64,000 nt of DNA from Favolaschia claudopus (GCA_037176885.1 JAWWNJ010000202.1:124001-188000), one strand, 5' to 3'; counted from the stretch's first letter, positions 22,201 to 32,913 are shown. Translations and numbers: made by a program. The notes: generated by a model from the letters alone, not told the origin.

Positions 22201-23732
22201 ATGGCCTCCTCATCGTCAGAGCTGTCTGAGCAGAGGGGCGAGTGCACAGCGTACGAAGAAGAGACAAAGGAAGAGTGTACTTGCAGTGAATTCCGCCCTC
22301 TGAAGAAAACTGGCCTTTGCGCGAATTGTTTCCACCCGCAAAATGAACATCTGCTTCTCTCGCAGCGAAAAACTGTTAAAGGTGTTCTTGCTGGCATTCT
22401 CGGTACAAAGGGCTCGACTGTCGGCGGTGGCGCAAGTGGTTCTTCGAAAACATTGGACAGCATTGCAAAAGCTCGGAAAGGGCTTGCTTTGTCTGGATCT
22501 CGCAAAGCGGCAGCGAATCAAGAGTCAAATAAAGGAATGCGCCCTACGCGCAGTGAAGGGAAGGTCAAGAACAAGGTAAGATCGATCGTCGTCTTTGTTT
22601 GATTGTGATTGACTTGCGAAGGGCAAGGAAACACCCGAAAACACCAATATCTTCAAAGTCGTCTCTGTCTACATCTTGACCTGCGGGACGGAATACGTTG
22701 TAAGTCCATTGTCATTCATTTTTTGTCAAGGATTGTTGGTTCTAATGGCTCCGGAACCTAGGATGACGGCGAGGAGCGTTCGCTCGAGCTTCCTGCAAGC
22801 CACATGCGTATTCCTGACAAAGTCGATGTTCAGAAAGGGGAGCTGAATGGCATCGCTGTGCTGAGGGACCATGAGGGTATTCCTCTGGATCGCACCTGGA
22901 ATCACGAAGAACTCTGTGATGCTCTTGCGGCATTGCTCCCTGGCTCCTTTGGATATTTCGAGCGACAACAGATTGACGACGCCAAGGGATTCGACCATCC
23001 TGGCTGGTATCTTGCAACAATTTCCCAGCGTCGGCTTCGACTCGTTCCTGCCAACTACCCCACTGGTGCGCAGGTAGACTACAGCAAAGGGGCAAATACC
23101 ACGGGCTGGCGCAACAACCGTGTTTGGATAGGTTAGTGGTTGCATGCTTCTATGATGGCTCTCATCTAAAGATTATCTTCAGTATCGAGAAAGCCCGTCC
23201 CCAAAGAAATCAGCCACGAGTGGGCTAGTCCCGAAGCCCAAGACTTTCGTGAGGCCAGCGGTGCGTGCTTCTTGGCTTAGGGCTCTGTATCTATCTTGCA
23301 GCTTACTGACGTGATCCCCAGAGTCCAACTTGAAAGCTGGCGGTGACGAGACCGATAGCGATGAAGATGAAGACTTTGCTCTTCCCATTGAGCCGAGCTC
23401 CAAGCTACGTCGATCGAAGAGACGTTCCATCCAACGCAATGACGAAGAACCTCAGAAGAAGAAGAGGAAGAGTTGTACGGGTTTTTTTTTTTTTCTTTTC
23501 GATCACGCCTTTCAGTTTCTAACTTTCCGACACAGCGGAGACTGGAATTTTCAACGATGATGTTGCTCATGAGATAATGGGTATGCTTCCGCTGTATTCA
23601 CCCAACACAACATGGTTAACCTGATACCAAGGATCGGAGTACGTTGATCTGACTGCTACGGATGAGCCGGCCAGCCACCCTCCCACTCCGGATTGGGCCC
23701 GTACTCCCCCCGCCGAAGGCTCCAACTGTTGA
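22201..23732 (+). CDS. Cys-rich N-terminal protein, partner of integrase gene
   Basis: Seven exons joined by GT-AG introns give one open frame: 22201-22575, 22622-22699, 22762-23131, 23183-23260, 23322-23474, 23536-23580 and 23632-23732. The N-terminus carries a likely zinc-binding cluster (C15, C26, C28, C40, C43, H45, H50; core GLCANCFHPQNEH). A Ser/Gly/Lys linker follows, then a conserved-looking globular block (RTWNHEELCDALAALLPGSF, GWYLATISQRRLRLV) and a basic/acidic tail with RRSKRRSIQR, a candidate nuclear signal. I do not know its function. Agaricomycete genomes contain many proteins of this plan (recall). It starts 111 bp after the integrase-type gene on the same strand, suggesting both belong to one mobile unit. 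No disabling change was seen. Confidence 0.65.
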
Positions 23733-24264
23733 CCCGAAGTTCTCTGACGAGTATAAGGTTGACCCTTCATGGGGTAACCCGTACTCCGACGAACGCAAGT
23801 ACACTTTCTGACCGATCAATCGCTTGTAGATTTTCTTGTTCTCTAATTGCTAAACAAAACCGAGCTTAGTTAGATTGCTAAGCTTGATTACCTCTCCGGT
23901 ACAATCCTCTGCTGTCCGTATCAGACCCTCCGTACATAGTAATCATCGTAGACATCGCCTCCAATCGTTCAATACAATTTTGTTCTCGTGTGTCTTCATA
24001 GCTCCATCTCAATCAAGTCACATAAATTGTACTCAGAGAGAAATACAACAAACCACTACGGCTTCAAGAAATGAATAATGTACAAGTCTCAGTCAAATAT
24101 GCCGACAAGTACTCAGAAATATGCGAACCTCTCAGCTTTACATAAATATTTGGCGCCAATGAAATATATTGTAGCATCGAAAATATGTCAACTCCCAGTG
24201 AGAGATGCGACACCATTCAAATATGAATTGATTTTTTTTCCAAAACGAACAGCATAGGGTACGG
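23733..24264. other. Non-coding spacer
   Basis: Nothing recognisable: AT-rich DNA without long frames. Possible 3' flank of the integrase/partner unit. Confidence 0.4.
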
Positions 24265-24365
24265 AATACATAGTGAGTCTTCCTCTTTTCTCTCTTTCCT
24301 CTCGCTCTTTTCGCAACTTGAAAACTTGAATTCGCCAGGCTCTCCACAGACATAATTCATAAGCC
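24265..24365 (-). repeat. Terminus-family repeat, right-type end
   Basis: Inverted copy of 18815-18925: CTCTCCACAGACATAATTCA followed by TAAGCC at the outer end, preceded by CAACTTGAAAACTTGAATTC and a pyrimidine tract. It matches the left-type end at 18815 better than the end at 20726. Its outer flank (TCAAAACC) does not match the flank of the left-type copy, so the two ends are not shown to belong to one insertion. Confidence 0.65.
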
Positions 24366-24598
24366 TCAAAACCCGCATTCTTTTTCTGAAACGGCTGTAA
24401 GCGAAAATAGTTTACGAATTATTTTCTTTGATTAGGAAAGTGGGTTTCTGGCGGCTGCAAATAAGTTCTAATGACGAGTACAGGACAATGTTACTGAATT
24501 CGAATTCTGTCAACAGTTGGATGAATAATTCAGACGTAACTAACAAGTGACTAATACCCAGAAGCTCAGTCAGGCACATTTAACCTACAGCCTGGTTG

Positions 24599-25488
24599 TC
24601 ATCTATCACAATCAGCGGTGCAAGTGGCCACTGACCTGAGCGTGCCCAATACATTACCGGCCGGCCAGTACTCGCAGACATGGTATTGGGCGATCTGTGG
24701 TGCAGGTACGTGTTGAGGTGGCAGATGCTGTCCAGAACTTAAGCTTACTCCATATCCAGGAAATATCACGCCTGCAGGACATGCATACACACTGCATCCT
24801 ACATTGGTTTTCAATCAGATGCTGAGGCACAAGTAAATGCAGAATGCCACACCAGAGTCCGTAGTCTCTTTCCACACCACCTGGGTCCAATGAGATGGCT
24901 GGGGGTTGATAGGGTCATAGCTCCCTAATGACAAGCTCAGCGCAAATACCATTGTTATGTGAGAGATAAGTACGTTCCTCTTTCAAGATTCCAATAGCGC
25001 ACGGCATCCGACACTGAGAACGCTCCTGTTCCAGCCGCAAGATTTTCTTTAAACACATTCATTTAAACATTTTGTTTTGTTTGGATGGGACTCTCACCAC
25101 CCAGGGGGCCAAGGGTTCCATTGGAGTGGTGATTAGTGCACTTTGAGGACCAGTCACTGGCCGACCTCGCAAGAGTCAAGTTCCATTGCAGCGGGGCGAC
25201 GCCGAGCGTCGATCTTTCCTCATTATGGGCATCGAGGTAGGCACCATTCACAGTACTAGGAGCGGACGGCATCGCTGTGGAACTGCTGGACTGGGTCGAG
25301 AGATGGCTCCAGCTTGCAATGATGTCGCTGAAAATTATTGTTCAATGCGGTGTGAAGCCTGTGGAAAGCTCGGCAACGAACGTGGATTGTGTGTTACAGT
25401 GAGGAATGAAGAAGGCGGAGGACTTGCCCGCAAGCGCCGCCAAAATAACCAGGCACAGGTGTTGTTTCATAGAGATGGCGGTGACCAT
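24599..25488 (-). CDS. Secreted CAP-domain (SCP/PR-1-like) protein
   Basis: Spliced minus-strand gene. The first exon encodes a hydrophobic leader (MKQHLCLVILAALAG; in-frame starts at 25488 or 25470), consistent with secretion. The CAP fold follows: YLDAHNEERSTLGVAPLQW, ASDWSSKCTNHHSNGTLGP, ENLAAGTGAFSVSDAVRYWN, the CAP1 motif SHWTQVVWKETT, CSVYACPAGVIF and the CAP2 motif YHVCEYWPAGNV. GT-AG introns at about 25105-25054, 24850-24798 and 24753-24701 restore the frame; a short one (~24985-24945) uses a CTGAG acceptor. The splice between the leader exon and the next exon could not be resolved in frame, so the 5' model is provisional. Fungal CAP proteins bind sterols or lipids or act outside the cell; the substrate here is unknown. 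It looks like the least transposon-related gene of its area. Confidence 0.75.
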
Positions 25489-27050
25489 TCTTGGCCTTTT
25501 GAACGGAGACGAGCGCTTGCGGGCCCCTCTATGGGTTTAACAAAAAGGCATTTATTTTCAGGATAACTAGGAGTGGGGCTCAAGCCACATCCTGAGAATT
25601 CTGACCTGCTATATTGCACAAGTGGCAGCCATCACATACCTTCTGCTGACTTTTAGGGAGAAGAAACATTGAACGGAACAGCATTTCGATCACCTTTCCT
25701 GTTGCAAGATTGCAGAAGCCAGATGAAACCACAGTGTGTCAGATGCTCAGAATGGAGAGAGGCTTTGGGTTCAAAACTCAATACTTATTGATTCAATATA
25801 CAGGATATTCTTACTTGATTCTTACTCAATTTCAATTTCTTGAGCCCGTGGGGACGAATATTCGCTACGCATAGATTCCCGGCGACGGGATCAGTCACCC
25901 TTTTCAGCAGTTGCATGAGTACTTAGAATAGATCAGCGAGCGTACTTGCTCTGTACTATGTAGTATGTAATTCAACCCCCCTTCGCCTCCCCCAGTCTGA
26001 CATTACGGCACGCTTTCCCATCACGTGTCAGGCCTTACGTTTGTCAGTCTGACCGCGTCTTAGACGCGTTTTTCAAGTTTAAATGGCGTGTCGCATCGAC
26101 TGAAGACTTGAAAAGCATGTTCCTATTGTGAGCAACAATTTGGTCCACACCTTTACACTGAAAGACATTTCTATCCAAAAAAGGAAATTTTCGGTACTTT
26201 CATCGAATGTTTTGGCATTTGAGGAGACTGAGTTATTCCAAATAAAGCCCTGGGGTATTCCTTGAGGTCAGGATGATATAGTGGAATGGTTATAATGAAT
26301 GCTCACTTTCCTTCTTAAGAAGAGCTCGATAAACTTACTTCAATTAGTGTCTGTGGTAGTTTTGATGATGTGCTGATCTGTAGAATTATTCAGAAGAAGA
26401 AAAGGTGTCAAACACATCCTATTGAGGTCAGGAAACAAGGGACTCGCCGGGGAAAAGTACGGTGTACCAAAAAGAAAAATTAAACAGTTCAGGGTGTGAA
26501 AAACTAAAAGTGTACAATCGGGTTCGAACCGGTGGCTGCCGCACACCACCCAAACGGAGGGGAACATACGATACCGCTCGACGAGAGTGACCACAGCAAA
26601 GGTACGAATTGGCAGGATAAGTCCACTGCTAGGTCTCCCGCCCATTAAGGTAGGGCTCATTCATAAGGTCATGTGATCAAATGTCACACTCCATTTTGGG
26701 CTGAGCCGCCGTTTCCCATTCCTTTTGCATTGTCTGTGACCACAAAGCCATAAGTAAATACGAAGATCTACTTTAGTACCTTGTTAGGGAAATACTGCAC
26801 TATTTGAAGCTGAACTGGATGTAATATAGATGCCGGTGGCTGCCGAATGAATTTCCCACGTCTGTTTCACCTTTTCGACCCTCTAAACACCAAATCTTGG
26901 CTGATTGCTTAGCTGTTGAATCAGAGGATGCCCAGAGCATACTAGAGTTGTTTTCCACTGTTCCCAAGTCTCTCCAATCACATTGTAAAATGTAAATGAG
27001 AAAGTTTTCTGAGGGCCGGTGTTACCTGTCACCGGCATTCAAGAAGTCAC
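25489..27050. other. Non-coding region with one tRNA-like segment
   Basis: No protein gene is supported. AT-rich sequence with one tRNA-like stretch at 26513-26600 (listed separately). Confidence 0.4.
26513..26600 (-). other. tRNA-like segment (possible SINE head)
   Basis: On the minus strand GTCGAGCGGTATCG resembles an A box and GGTTCGAACCC a B box about 45 nt further on, with a partly paired T arm. No acceptor stem closes the structure and a polypyrimidine/AT stretch follows, so it is not a functional tRNA as read. A tRNA-derived SINE head is plausible. Confidence 0.35.
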
Positions 27051-27097
27051 CAGTTGCACTGTAGTTGAAGGATAATTGGTTCATCCAATTCTCGTCG

Positions 27098-27810
27098 TTA
27101 CAACTGAAGCTGATCTGCCAAAGAAGTCGAAATCAGATCCCCGAGTGAACCCGAGTCAACGAGTGCACGCGCTGGGTGCCCGTTGATCTGAACTACAATA
27201 ATCAACGGCTTTGCGACAATTTTGTCAGGGACTCGAGGCATGCATGCGGTACGCGAAATTCGATTTACTTGATTCGCAGGAACCTGAATTCCTCCGCAGT
27301 ATAGAATAGACGATTCTAACGCGTCTTGGAATTGAACATCCGCAAGCATTTTCAACAAGTATGATAATCTAAGAGACTTTGCGGAAGCCACCGGTGGCTA
27401 TTTGTGGCTCTTCTTGTGCAATAGTTTTTTGAGCCTCCCGCTCAAGTTAGCCACCCTAGCATCCCGTAAATAGGTAGTACAAATAGTGGCTAATCCACCC
27501 AAAGGCTGTCATCCGGTCTCGAGAAAAATTAGCCTCGGATAGCCACCGGTGGCTACCGCAAAGTCTCTAATTTAGGTAGCGCACTCGGTCTACCGAGTTC
27601 AACTTCGACTGTATCGCGTTCTATTTCAATTGATTGAATTACTTCAAACAATCGAATTTCTTGCTCTGAATACGACGTCTCAAAGAGAAGATACAAATAG
27701 CCGAAGCCGTCTTCCGTATCAAACGTATTCCAACGAATACTTTCTTCACGTTCACTTTTACCGCGCTTTCGGCGGATCCAATTAACGAGGTTGAACCTCC
27801 AGTTCGTCAA
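27098..27810 (-). pseudogene. Retropepsin-like region of gypsy copy 1
   Basis: The part below the MITE encodes VPDKIVAKPLIIVVQINGHP, then ARALVDSGSLGDLISTSLAD. DSG is the active-site motif of aspartic retropepsins and the sequence around it is typical of basidiomycete gypsy polyproteins. An in-frame stop follows ADQLQL at 27098, after which similar codons (RRELDEPIILQLQ) continue briefly before the sequence ends. The part above the MITE (27553-27810) is the linker after gag. Stop plus MITE means no functional protease. Confidence 0.65.
27372..27568. mobile_element. 197 bp MITE, GCCACCGGTGGC ends
   Basis: The termini are AGAGACTTTGCGGAAGCCAC at 27372 and the inverted GTGGCTACCGCAAAGTCTCT ending at 27568. 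Each terminus contains the 12 bp palindrome GCCACCGGTGGC. It interrupts the retroelement frame between 27391 and 27553. The target duplication is unclear (TTA or TA possible). Non-coding. Confidence 0.75.
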
Positions 27811-27825
27811 ATAGTCCTCTGGCAG

Positions 27826-29589
27826 TTAGACCTGCCAGCGACAACCTCGTTTGTTCGCTCCCGAGACAATATATAATCCGGGATACTTTTTGCGAACATG
27901 GTAAGTTGAAAGTTCAGGGTATTTTTCAACCCGTTCATTCAAATATTGATTTGCTCCGTTGCAGAGTAAATCATCGATTGGCACTTGATGAAGAGGACGA
28001 GGTGGCTCAGCTAATCTTTCAAGCTGATACAACCGCTCACTGGCGTACCACGCCGCGATCTCAAATTCTTCATCAAATAATCGACCTTTCGGTACGATCG
28101 TAATCTCATGGAAATATTCATCCCAAACAGTCCATTGCCGGTCTACAACTTGATCAAGATAGAAACGACGTTTATCTCGGCAAGGTCTGTCTATTTCGAC
28201 AAGTTCATCGCCCGGATAAGGCTGTAAAAATTCAAGAACGGCACATGCGCCCTCCGCTACAAGATCACCAATGCGATCATTTCGAAGTCGTTTATTTTCC
28301 GAATTTGATGATGGAATATCCTGTAAGTCTAGGACCTCACAGAGGAAATTCAGACGATCATCCAGCGTCTCTCCGGGATTCCCTGAAAGTCTCAATACCG
28401 AGTTAAACTCAGGTTCGTCTTCATCATCAAAATCATCAAACTCATCAATTTCAGAGTCCGAGTCGCTAACCGACATTAAGTCTGGCATATCCGAGTATTC
28501 AGACGTCGTTGGAGTGGTCCTTTCTTGACCAGGTAAGTCTTCAACTTCTTCTGGTTCAACTTCTCCTTCAGATTCATAGCAAAATCCAGGAATTCTGAAG
28601 CAACGAGGGAGATCAAAGTCCCCATCATCCGAGTCCGAATCCGACTCGTACTCTGAACCACTTGTCTCGAATAATTCAGGAAGATCAACGAACTCGTCTT
28701 CCGATTCACTGGGCTCATATCCAGATGCGCTAGATGACTCTGAGTCCGAATAGGAAGGTAAATCCGCAAATTTTTCAAGGTACCAGGCCGAGAGATCAAA
28801 GTCCCGGTTTTGCAGGAATTCTTTGGGAAGAATTTGCAGTTCGAGGTTTCGGAATAAACTGGTGACAATGTAAGAGTCCTCGTTGAAAGATTCAACCCGA
28901 ATCTTATTATCCTTGATTAAAGGACCTTCAATTTCTTGATCAACATCCTGAAGTATAAATGTTGCCATTGTTGCGAACATGTCTTCGGTTTTCGCAGTGT
29001 AGCGGTCTTCCCATTCAACATCCTCAGGATCAAGTCCTATAGCAAGCTGGCGCTCAATAGCATACCAGAGACCTATCTTGAAGTCTTCGTCAAACAAGAA
29101 TTCCATTGGTAAAATCACATCTTCCATGGTTGAATTGTCAATTACAACATACTCAGTTTCCGACGTCTCGTACACTTGGAATCGAGATTCTTCTTGAACC
29201 TCTTCGTCTCCAGGGTAAGGCTGAGCTTCCTGCAATACAACGCGAACGAATCGAGCCACTAAATCGCCGATAGGTCGCGACTTTGACTTTTCCGGGTGAG
29301 AGTTGACAGTTTCCAAAATATTTAAATCCTGGTTCCCGCCCTCCTCAGCTTCCATACGGAAATTCGCAGACCCAACGGGTAAGGTTTCCAACACTTCAGT
29401 TGTTGCTGACAGTGCTGATTCGTTTGCAGTACGCATTCGCGCTGCGTGTGCGCCAAAACCTGGAGGTTTACCCTTCTGGTTTGAATTCATGGTTGTTAAC
29501 TTAGGGCAATTGCGAGCCATATGGCCTGCTTCTTCGCAATTTAAGCAAAGTCCGGCAGCCATCAATTCGTTTCGACGTTTTGTCGACAA
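27826..29589 (-). CDS. gag-type zinc-knuckle protein, gypsy copy 1
   Basis: A 587-codon open frame. Near the N-terminus it has a CCHC zinc knuckle, CLNCEEAGHMARNC (residues 15-28; CX2CX4HX4C), the nucleic-acid-binding motif of retroelement gag proteins. The rest is strongly acidic and Ser/Asp-rich, with two similar modules containing the motif YPGDE (QPYPGDEEVQEESRFQVYET and LQPYPGDELVEIDRPCRDK). The frame remains open upstream of the first Met to the truncation at 29716, so this is the C-terminal half of a longer gag product. Compared with copy 2 it has lost ~10 bp near 29665 but avoids copy 2's nonsense change. It is unlikely to be expressed as a functional particle protein without the N-terminal gag domain. 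Confidence 0.72.
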   Translation of the reverse strand: MSTKRRNELMAAGLCLNCEEAGHMARNCPKLTTMNSNQKGKPPGFGAHAARMRTANESALSATTEVLETLPVGSANFRMEAEEGGNQDLNILETVNSHPEKSKSRPIGDLVARFVRVVLQEAQPYPGDEEVQEESRFQVYETSETEYVVIDNSTMEDVILPMEFLFDEDFKIGLWYAIERQLAIGLDPEDVEWEDRYTAKTEDMFATMATFILQDVDQEIEGPLIKDNKIRVESFNEDSYIVTSLFRNLELQILPKEFLQNRDFDLSAWYLEKFADLPSYSDSESSSASGYEPSESEDEFVDLPELFETSGSEYESDSDSDDGDFDLPRCFRIPGFCYESEGEVEPEEVEDLPGQERTTPTTSEYSDMPDLMSVSDSDSEIDEFDDFDDEDEPEFNSVLRLSGNPGETLDDRLNFLCEVLDLQDIPSSNSENKRLRNDRIGDLVAEGACAVLEFLQPYPGDELVEIDRPCRDKRRFYLDQVVDRQWTVWDEYFHEITIVPKGRLFDEEFEIAAWYASERLYQLERLAEPPRPLHQVPIDDLLCNGANQYLNERVEKYPELSTYHVRKKYPGLYIVSGANKRGCRWQV

Positions 29590-29716
29590 CTTTCGGTCAG
29601 GGTATGTTCGTTTTCCCTTGAACTGGTTATTATTAGAAGGCTTAGCCTTCTCATTGTTCGGTTCAACTTCACGGATGAAGTCTGGATCACAGGCTTCTTG
29701 TAGAAGCGACCACCAC

Positions 29717-29998
29717 GTAGGCCCCCGGCTACTCCCTACTAGGTCCGTCCGCCCATTTGGGCAGATTTACCCTATGAATTTTCGGCGTTTCGAGGCAGAT
29801 TTACCCTATCCCGGACGGACATAGGGCAAAATAATCGATTTTTTGCCTATTTTCAGGTGTTTTTCCTCCGTTTTCGCGCTGACACCTCATTTTTGCCTGT
29901 TTCCCATCGTTTCCCGGCGTTTTCAGGCTGATGTGGACACCCTCGCTTCAACATGGGTTAATACACTGTATGTCGTCAGGATCTGTTGAGATGTTGAG
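29717..29998. other. Junction DNA between two retroelements
   Basis: Non-coding. GCAGATTTACCCTAT occurs twice (near 29760 and 29790), framed by GGTCCGTCCG and CGGACGGAC, a small inverted pair. No known element recognised. Confidence 0.4.
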
Positions 29999-30117
29999 GG
30001 ATTGGCCTGAGTTCTCGAGAGGGAGAGATGAGTAAGCAAGCCATTGATATATTGGGCGTGAACTCCGAAATGGAGCTCGCTGCACTCCGCCCGAAGACGA
30101 AGGAGCCGAGGCAGCCC
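29999..30117 (-). repeat. Split direct repeat B2
   Basis: 119 bp from GGATTGGCCTGAG to GAGGCAGCCC, the same as 30427-30545. It is separated from A2 by 88 bp of unique sequence. Confidence 0.88.
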
Positions 30118-30205
30118 CTACGCAACTAAAGAATACAGAACAAATCCGTAGCTACGTGAGTGCGCAGGAAATAGCAAAACTAACTAGGGATGGGTGGGTG
30201 GGCAG

Positions 30206-30426
30206 GAAAAAAGAGGGTATGACGGCGACGGGGGGACAAGACTAGAAGCGGGGAAGGAGACTCGAGGTCATGGAGGGGGAGGGGCTGGAGAAGAGAAGGT
30301 CTCAAAGAGACGGAGTCACCGAGCCAAAGGCGCGATGCGGAGGCGGGCGAGACGAAAAGAATGAGGAGACACGTGACTGATGGGTGATCGCTTTAGCCAA
30401 TCCCTTCGGTCTGTCCAGACCACCTA
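30206..30426 (-). repeat. Split direct repeat A2
   Basis: 221 bp matching 32914-33134; the one difference noticed is AGACGGAG against AGACCGAG. It abuts B1. Confidence 0.88.
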
Positions 30427-30545
30427 GGATTGGCCTGAGTTCTCGAGAGGGAGAGATGAGTAAGCAAGCCATTGATATATTGGGCGTGAACTCCGAAATG
30501 GAGCTCGCTGCACTCCGCCCGAAGACGAAGGAGCCGAGGCAGCCC
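30427..30545 (-). repeat. Split direct repeat B1
   Basis: 119 bp, same as 29999-30117, starting at the base after A2 ends. It lies just past the stop codon of the RT-RNase H frame. Confidence 0.88.
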
Positions 30546-30557
30546 AAAACCAACAGC

Positions 30558-32840
30558 TCACCCTGAAGCAGCCAAAGGTGGGAAAAATACAGGGGGAAGC
30601 GCCACAGGCTCCACAAAAACAGGGAGGAGATGGACAGCAATGGGGAGGCGAGAGGGGAGGGAGGGGGAGGGGGAGGAAGGGGTGCTAGGAACGCACAATG
30701 ACGACAGAGGGGAGAGAGACAGCGACGCGGGCAGGACGGGTACCAGACTTGGGGAGGGGCCAGTGCACAACTTTGAAAGTGTGAGCCAGCGGAAGCGGGA
30801 AAGCGCATCAGCAACAGAATTCTCGTCCGTTGAGATCCAAACTGGGCAAAAAGTGAAGTCCTGTTGAACGGCCAGGAGAGCGAACTGGCGGAAGAGAGCT
30901 TGCGTAGGCGGATGGTCAATAGAGCCAGACTGCAAGCAGGTCGAGATGGCCTCGTTATCAATACGAAACACCACCTCCAACCCAGCCCAACAGTGGCCCC
31001 AGAGCTCCGCAGCCCTCAACACAGCACGCATTTCCTTCCAATGGATTGGATGACGTGCATACTTCGCTGGTACAGGCTCAGTGAAGAACAGATCGCCGCT
31101 ACCCCAATGGCCACCCAGACCTAGCTTACCACTCGCATCTGTAAAGATTTCGACAGTGGGACGTGGAGGTCCAATAGCAAAAATGCCATTGAAAGACGGG
31201 AGGAAGGTATTCCACCATGCAATGTCGAGGCGGGCAGAGGAAGGAAGACGGCGGCGGTGGTGGCGGGGAAGGAGGGAAAGGCGGCGCATGAAGTCCCGAA
31301 TACGGCGAGTGAAGAATCGACCAACCGGAATTACCGACTGAGCAAAGACGAGATGGCCGCAGAGCTGCTCGAGGTCGTAGTGGCTCGCAGATCGACGGGA
31401 CAGGCACCCATCCAGAAGAACAAGGAGGCGAGCAAGCTTGTCCTGAGGAAGACGAGCCTGCATAGCAATACTGTCCAGCTCAATGCCGAGGAACTCGAGG
31501 CAGTGAGTCGGACCCTGCTCCTTGTCACTGGAGATTGAAAAGCCCAACTCGGCAGCAACGGTCCGGAAGACTGCACGACCATGACGAGCGTACTCCACCC
31601 CCTTCGCAGCAGGAGTAACGTTGAACCAATCATCCAGGTAGTGCTGAATGAGCTTCATGACATCATCACGGCAGAGCAAAATCCAGTGATGAGCCTCCGC
31701 AAAGTAGTTGTACAGGCGGGGGCCTGTACGAACACCAAATGGTAGGAAGATGTCAAGGAACAGGCGCAACTTCCACTCGAAACCCATCAGATGCACATGG
31801 TCAGGGTGAATCGGAATATGCCTGAATGCAGCCTCCAGATCTGCCTTATAAAGGAAGGATCCAGGGCCAGCTTCCTGTATGCGATCAATTGCCCCCATAA
31901 CAGCCTCGTAGACCAGATGGCCATACTCAGCTGGGATCGCGTCATTGACAGAGGATCCATGGGGATACGAGAGATGGTGAATCCGACGACGTTTCTCGCT
32001 ATATTTCTTGGGTACAGAACCCAGCGGAGAAAGGACAGGCTTGACAGTATCAGCCATGTCCGTGATATCATGATCAATGATACGCCCAAGAGAAACCTCA
32101 TGGGCAATATCCTTGTCCACCGTCTCGGGAAACGCAAGTGCAGAGGGAAGGGGTGCAGGGGCCGAAGAGGAGGGGGAAGGCATACGTGCAGGATTCACAC
32201 CAAGAAGAACACCATAGCGAATAGCAGACACAAGGGTGTCCGCAAACTGACGGTCTGGATAATCAATCAGCGCACTGGCCCAAGCGTCAGGATGTAGCTT
32301 CGTGGGCGGCATTGACTTTGAATGGGGAGATGTGAGGGGGAAGAGCAGATTGGTGTTTGGGCGAGCCGGGGGAAAAGGAGGCATTGGGGGTATCTCGGAA
32401 AGAATGGGAGCATGGTCAGATTCAACGACGCTGGTAGATGACAGGGGAGATGAGACTTTCCTGCTCATTGAGCAGGGAGAGCCAGAAGCATCTCCCCCTC
32501 GCTCACCCGGCTTCATTAACACACCAACAGGGGGATTTTCCTGAGGCGGAGTAGGCCGAGCTACATCTGGGGGTTTTGACGAACGACGTGCGCAGAAAGC
32601 CGCAGTGTGAGCACGGTCACCGCAATGGGAGCAAACATGACGACGGGGACACCGGCGTCGACCATCCCAACACCCTCCAACGCGATTATGGCCCCAGCAT
32701 ATCTGAGAGCGCACCCGAGTCCCAGCAGTCATCAAAATTCTTCCATCATCTGGCGGTGTCCATGGTCCTCGGTCGGGAACACCAAAGCGAAGAACTCCTT
32801 CAACTTGAATGAGTCTGGGGATAGGCCGAAGAGGAGGCAT
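30558..32840 (-). CDS. Reverse transcriptase-RNase H polyprotein (DIRS type)
   Basis: A 760-codon open frame. Residues ~48-88 hold a Cys/His cluster (CWGHNRVGGCWDGRRRC, CSHCGDRAHTAAFC) like the gag-derived zinc motif of these elements. The RT core follows: SVPKKYSEKRRRIHHLSYP, LYKADLEAAFRHIPIH (catalytic D), LPFGVRTGPRLYNYFAEA, LIQHYLDDWF (YxDD box) and CLEFLGIEL. RNase H follows with EIFTDASGKLGLGGHW (D), HWKEMRAVLRAAELW (E), VFRIDNEAIS (D) and NSVADALSRF (D), so all four catalytic acids are present. The PFGVRTGP and HYLDDW styles and the split repeats point to the DIRS order. The tail is Pro/Ser-rich and ends without the tyrosine recombinase usually found 3' of RNase H. The frame is intact and RT activity is plausible; integration would need a recombinase in trans. 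Confidence 0.85.
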   Translation of the reverse strand: MPPLRPIPRLIQVEGVLRFGVPDRGPWTPPDDGRILMTAGTRVRSQICWGHNRVGGCWDGRRRCPRRHVCSHCGDRAHTAAFCARRSSKPPDVARPTPPQENPPVGVLMKPGERGGDASGSPCSMSRKVSSPLSSTSVVESDHAPILSEIPPMPPFPPARPNTNLLFPLTSPHSKSMPPTKLHPDAWASALIDYPDRQFADTLVSAIRYGVLLGVNPARMPSPSSSAPAPLPSALAFPETVDKDIAHEVSLGRIIDHDITDMADTVKPVLSPLGSVPKKYSEKRRRIHHLSYPHGSSVNDAIPAEYGHLVYEAVMGAIDRIQEAGPGSFLYKADLEAAFRHIPIHPDHVHLMGFEWKLRLFLDIFLPFGVRTGPRLYNYFAEAHHWILLCRDDVMKLIQHYLDDWFNVTPAAKGVEYARHGRAVFRTVAAELGFSISSDKEQGPTHCLEFLGIELDSIAMQARLPQDKLARLLVLLDGCLSRRSASHYDLEQLCGHLVFAQSVIPVGRFFTRRIRDFMRRLSLLPRHHRRRLPSSARLDIAWWNTFLPSFNGIFAIGPPRPTVEIFTDASGKLGLGGHWGSGDLFFTEPVPAKYARHPIHWKEMRAVLRAAELWGHCWAGLEVVFRIDNEAISTCLQSGSIDHPPTQALFRQFALLAVQQDFTFCPVWISTDENSVADALSRFRWLTLSKLCTGPSPSLVPVLPASLSLSPLSSLCVPSTPSSPSPSLPSRLPIAVHLLPVFVEPVALPPVFFPPLAASG

Positions 32841-32913
32841 CGAAGTCGACCAGCCGAAGGCGGGGGAGAGGATGAGATGGCAGCGGAAGCACCCAGAAAG
32901 GAAGGGAAAACAC

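Larger units (their letters stand above)
27055..29716 (-). mobile_element. Ty3/gypsy-type retrotransposon fragment, copy 1
   Basis: Reads right to left: gag-type protein with zinc knuckle, acidic region, then a retropepsin-like domain ending near 27055. From 27884 to 29716 it is nearly identical to copy 2 (56884-60250, ignoring insertions). It stops abruptly at 29716, where copy 2 continues into N-terminal gag. No RT, integrase or LTR is present. A MITE at 27372-27568 interrupts it. Confidence 0.8.

Noticed and set aside
18815..24365. The matching inverted ends at 18815 and 24365 as one 5.5 kb transposon carrying the integrase half and partner gene
   Set aside because: The outer 8-mers differ (CTAATTAA and TCAAAACC) and the span would cross the border of the well-supported 16715-20726 insertion, so the ends more likely belong to separate copies.
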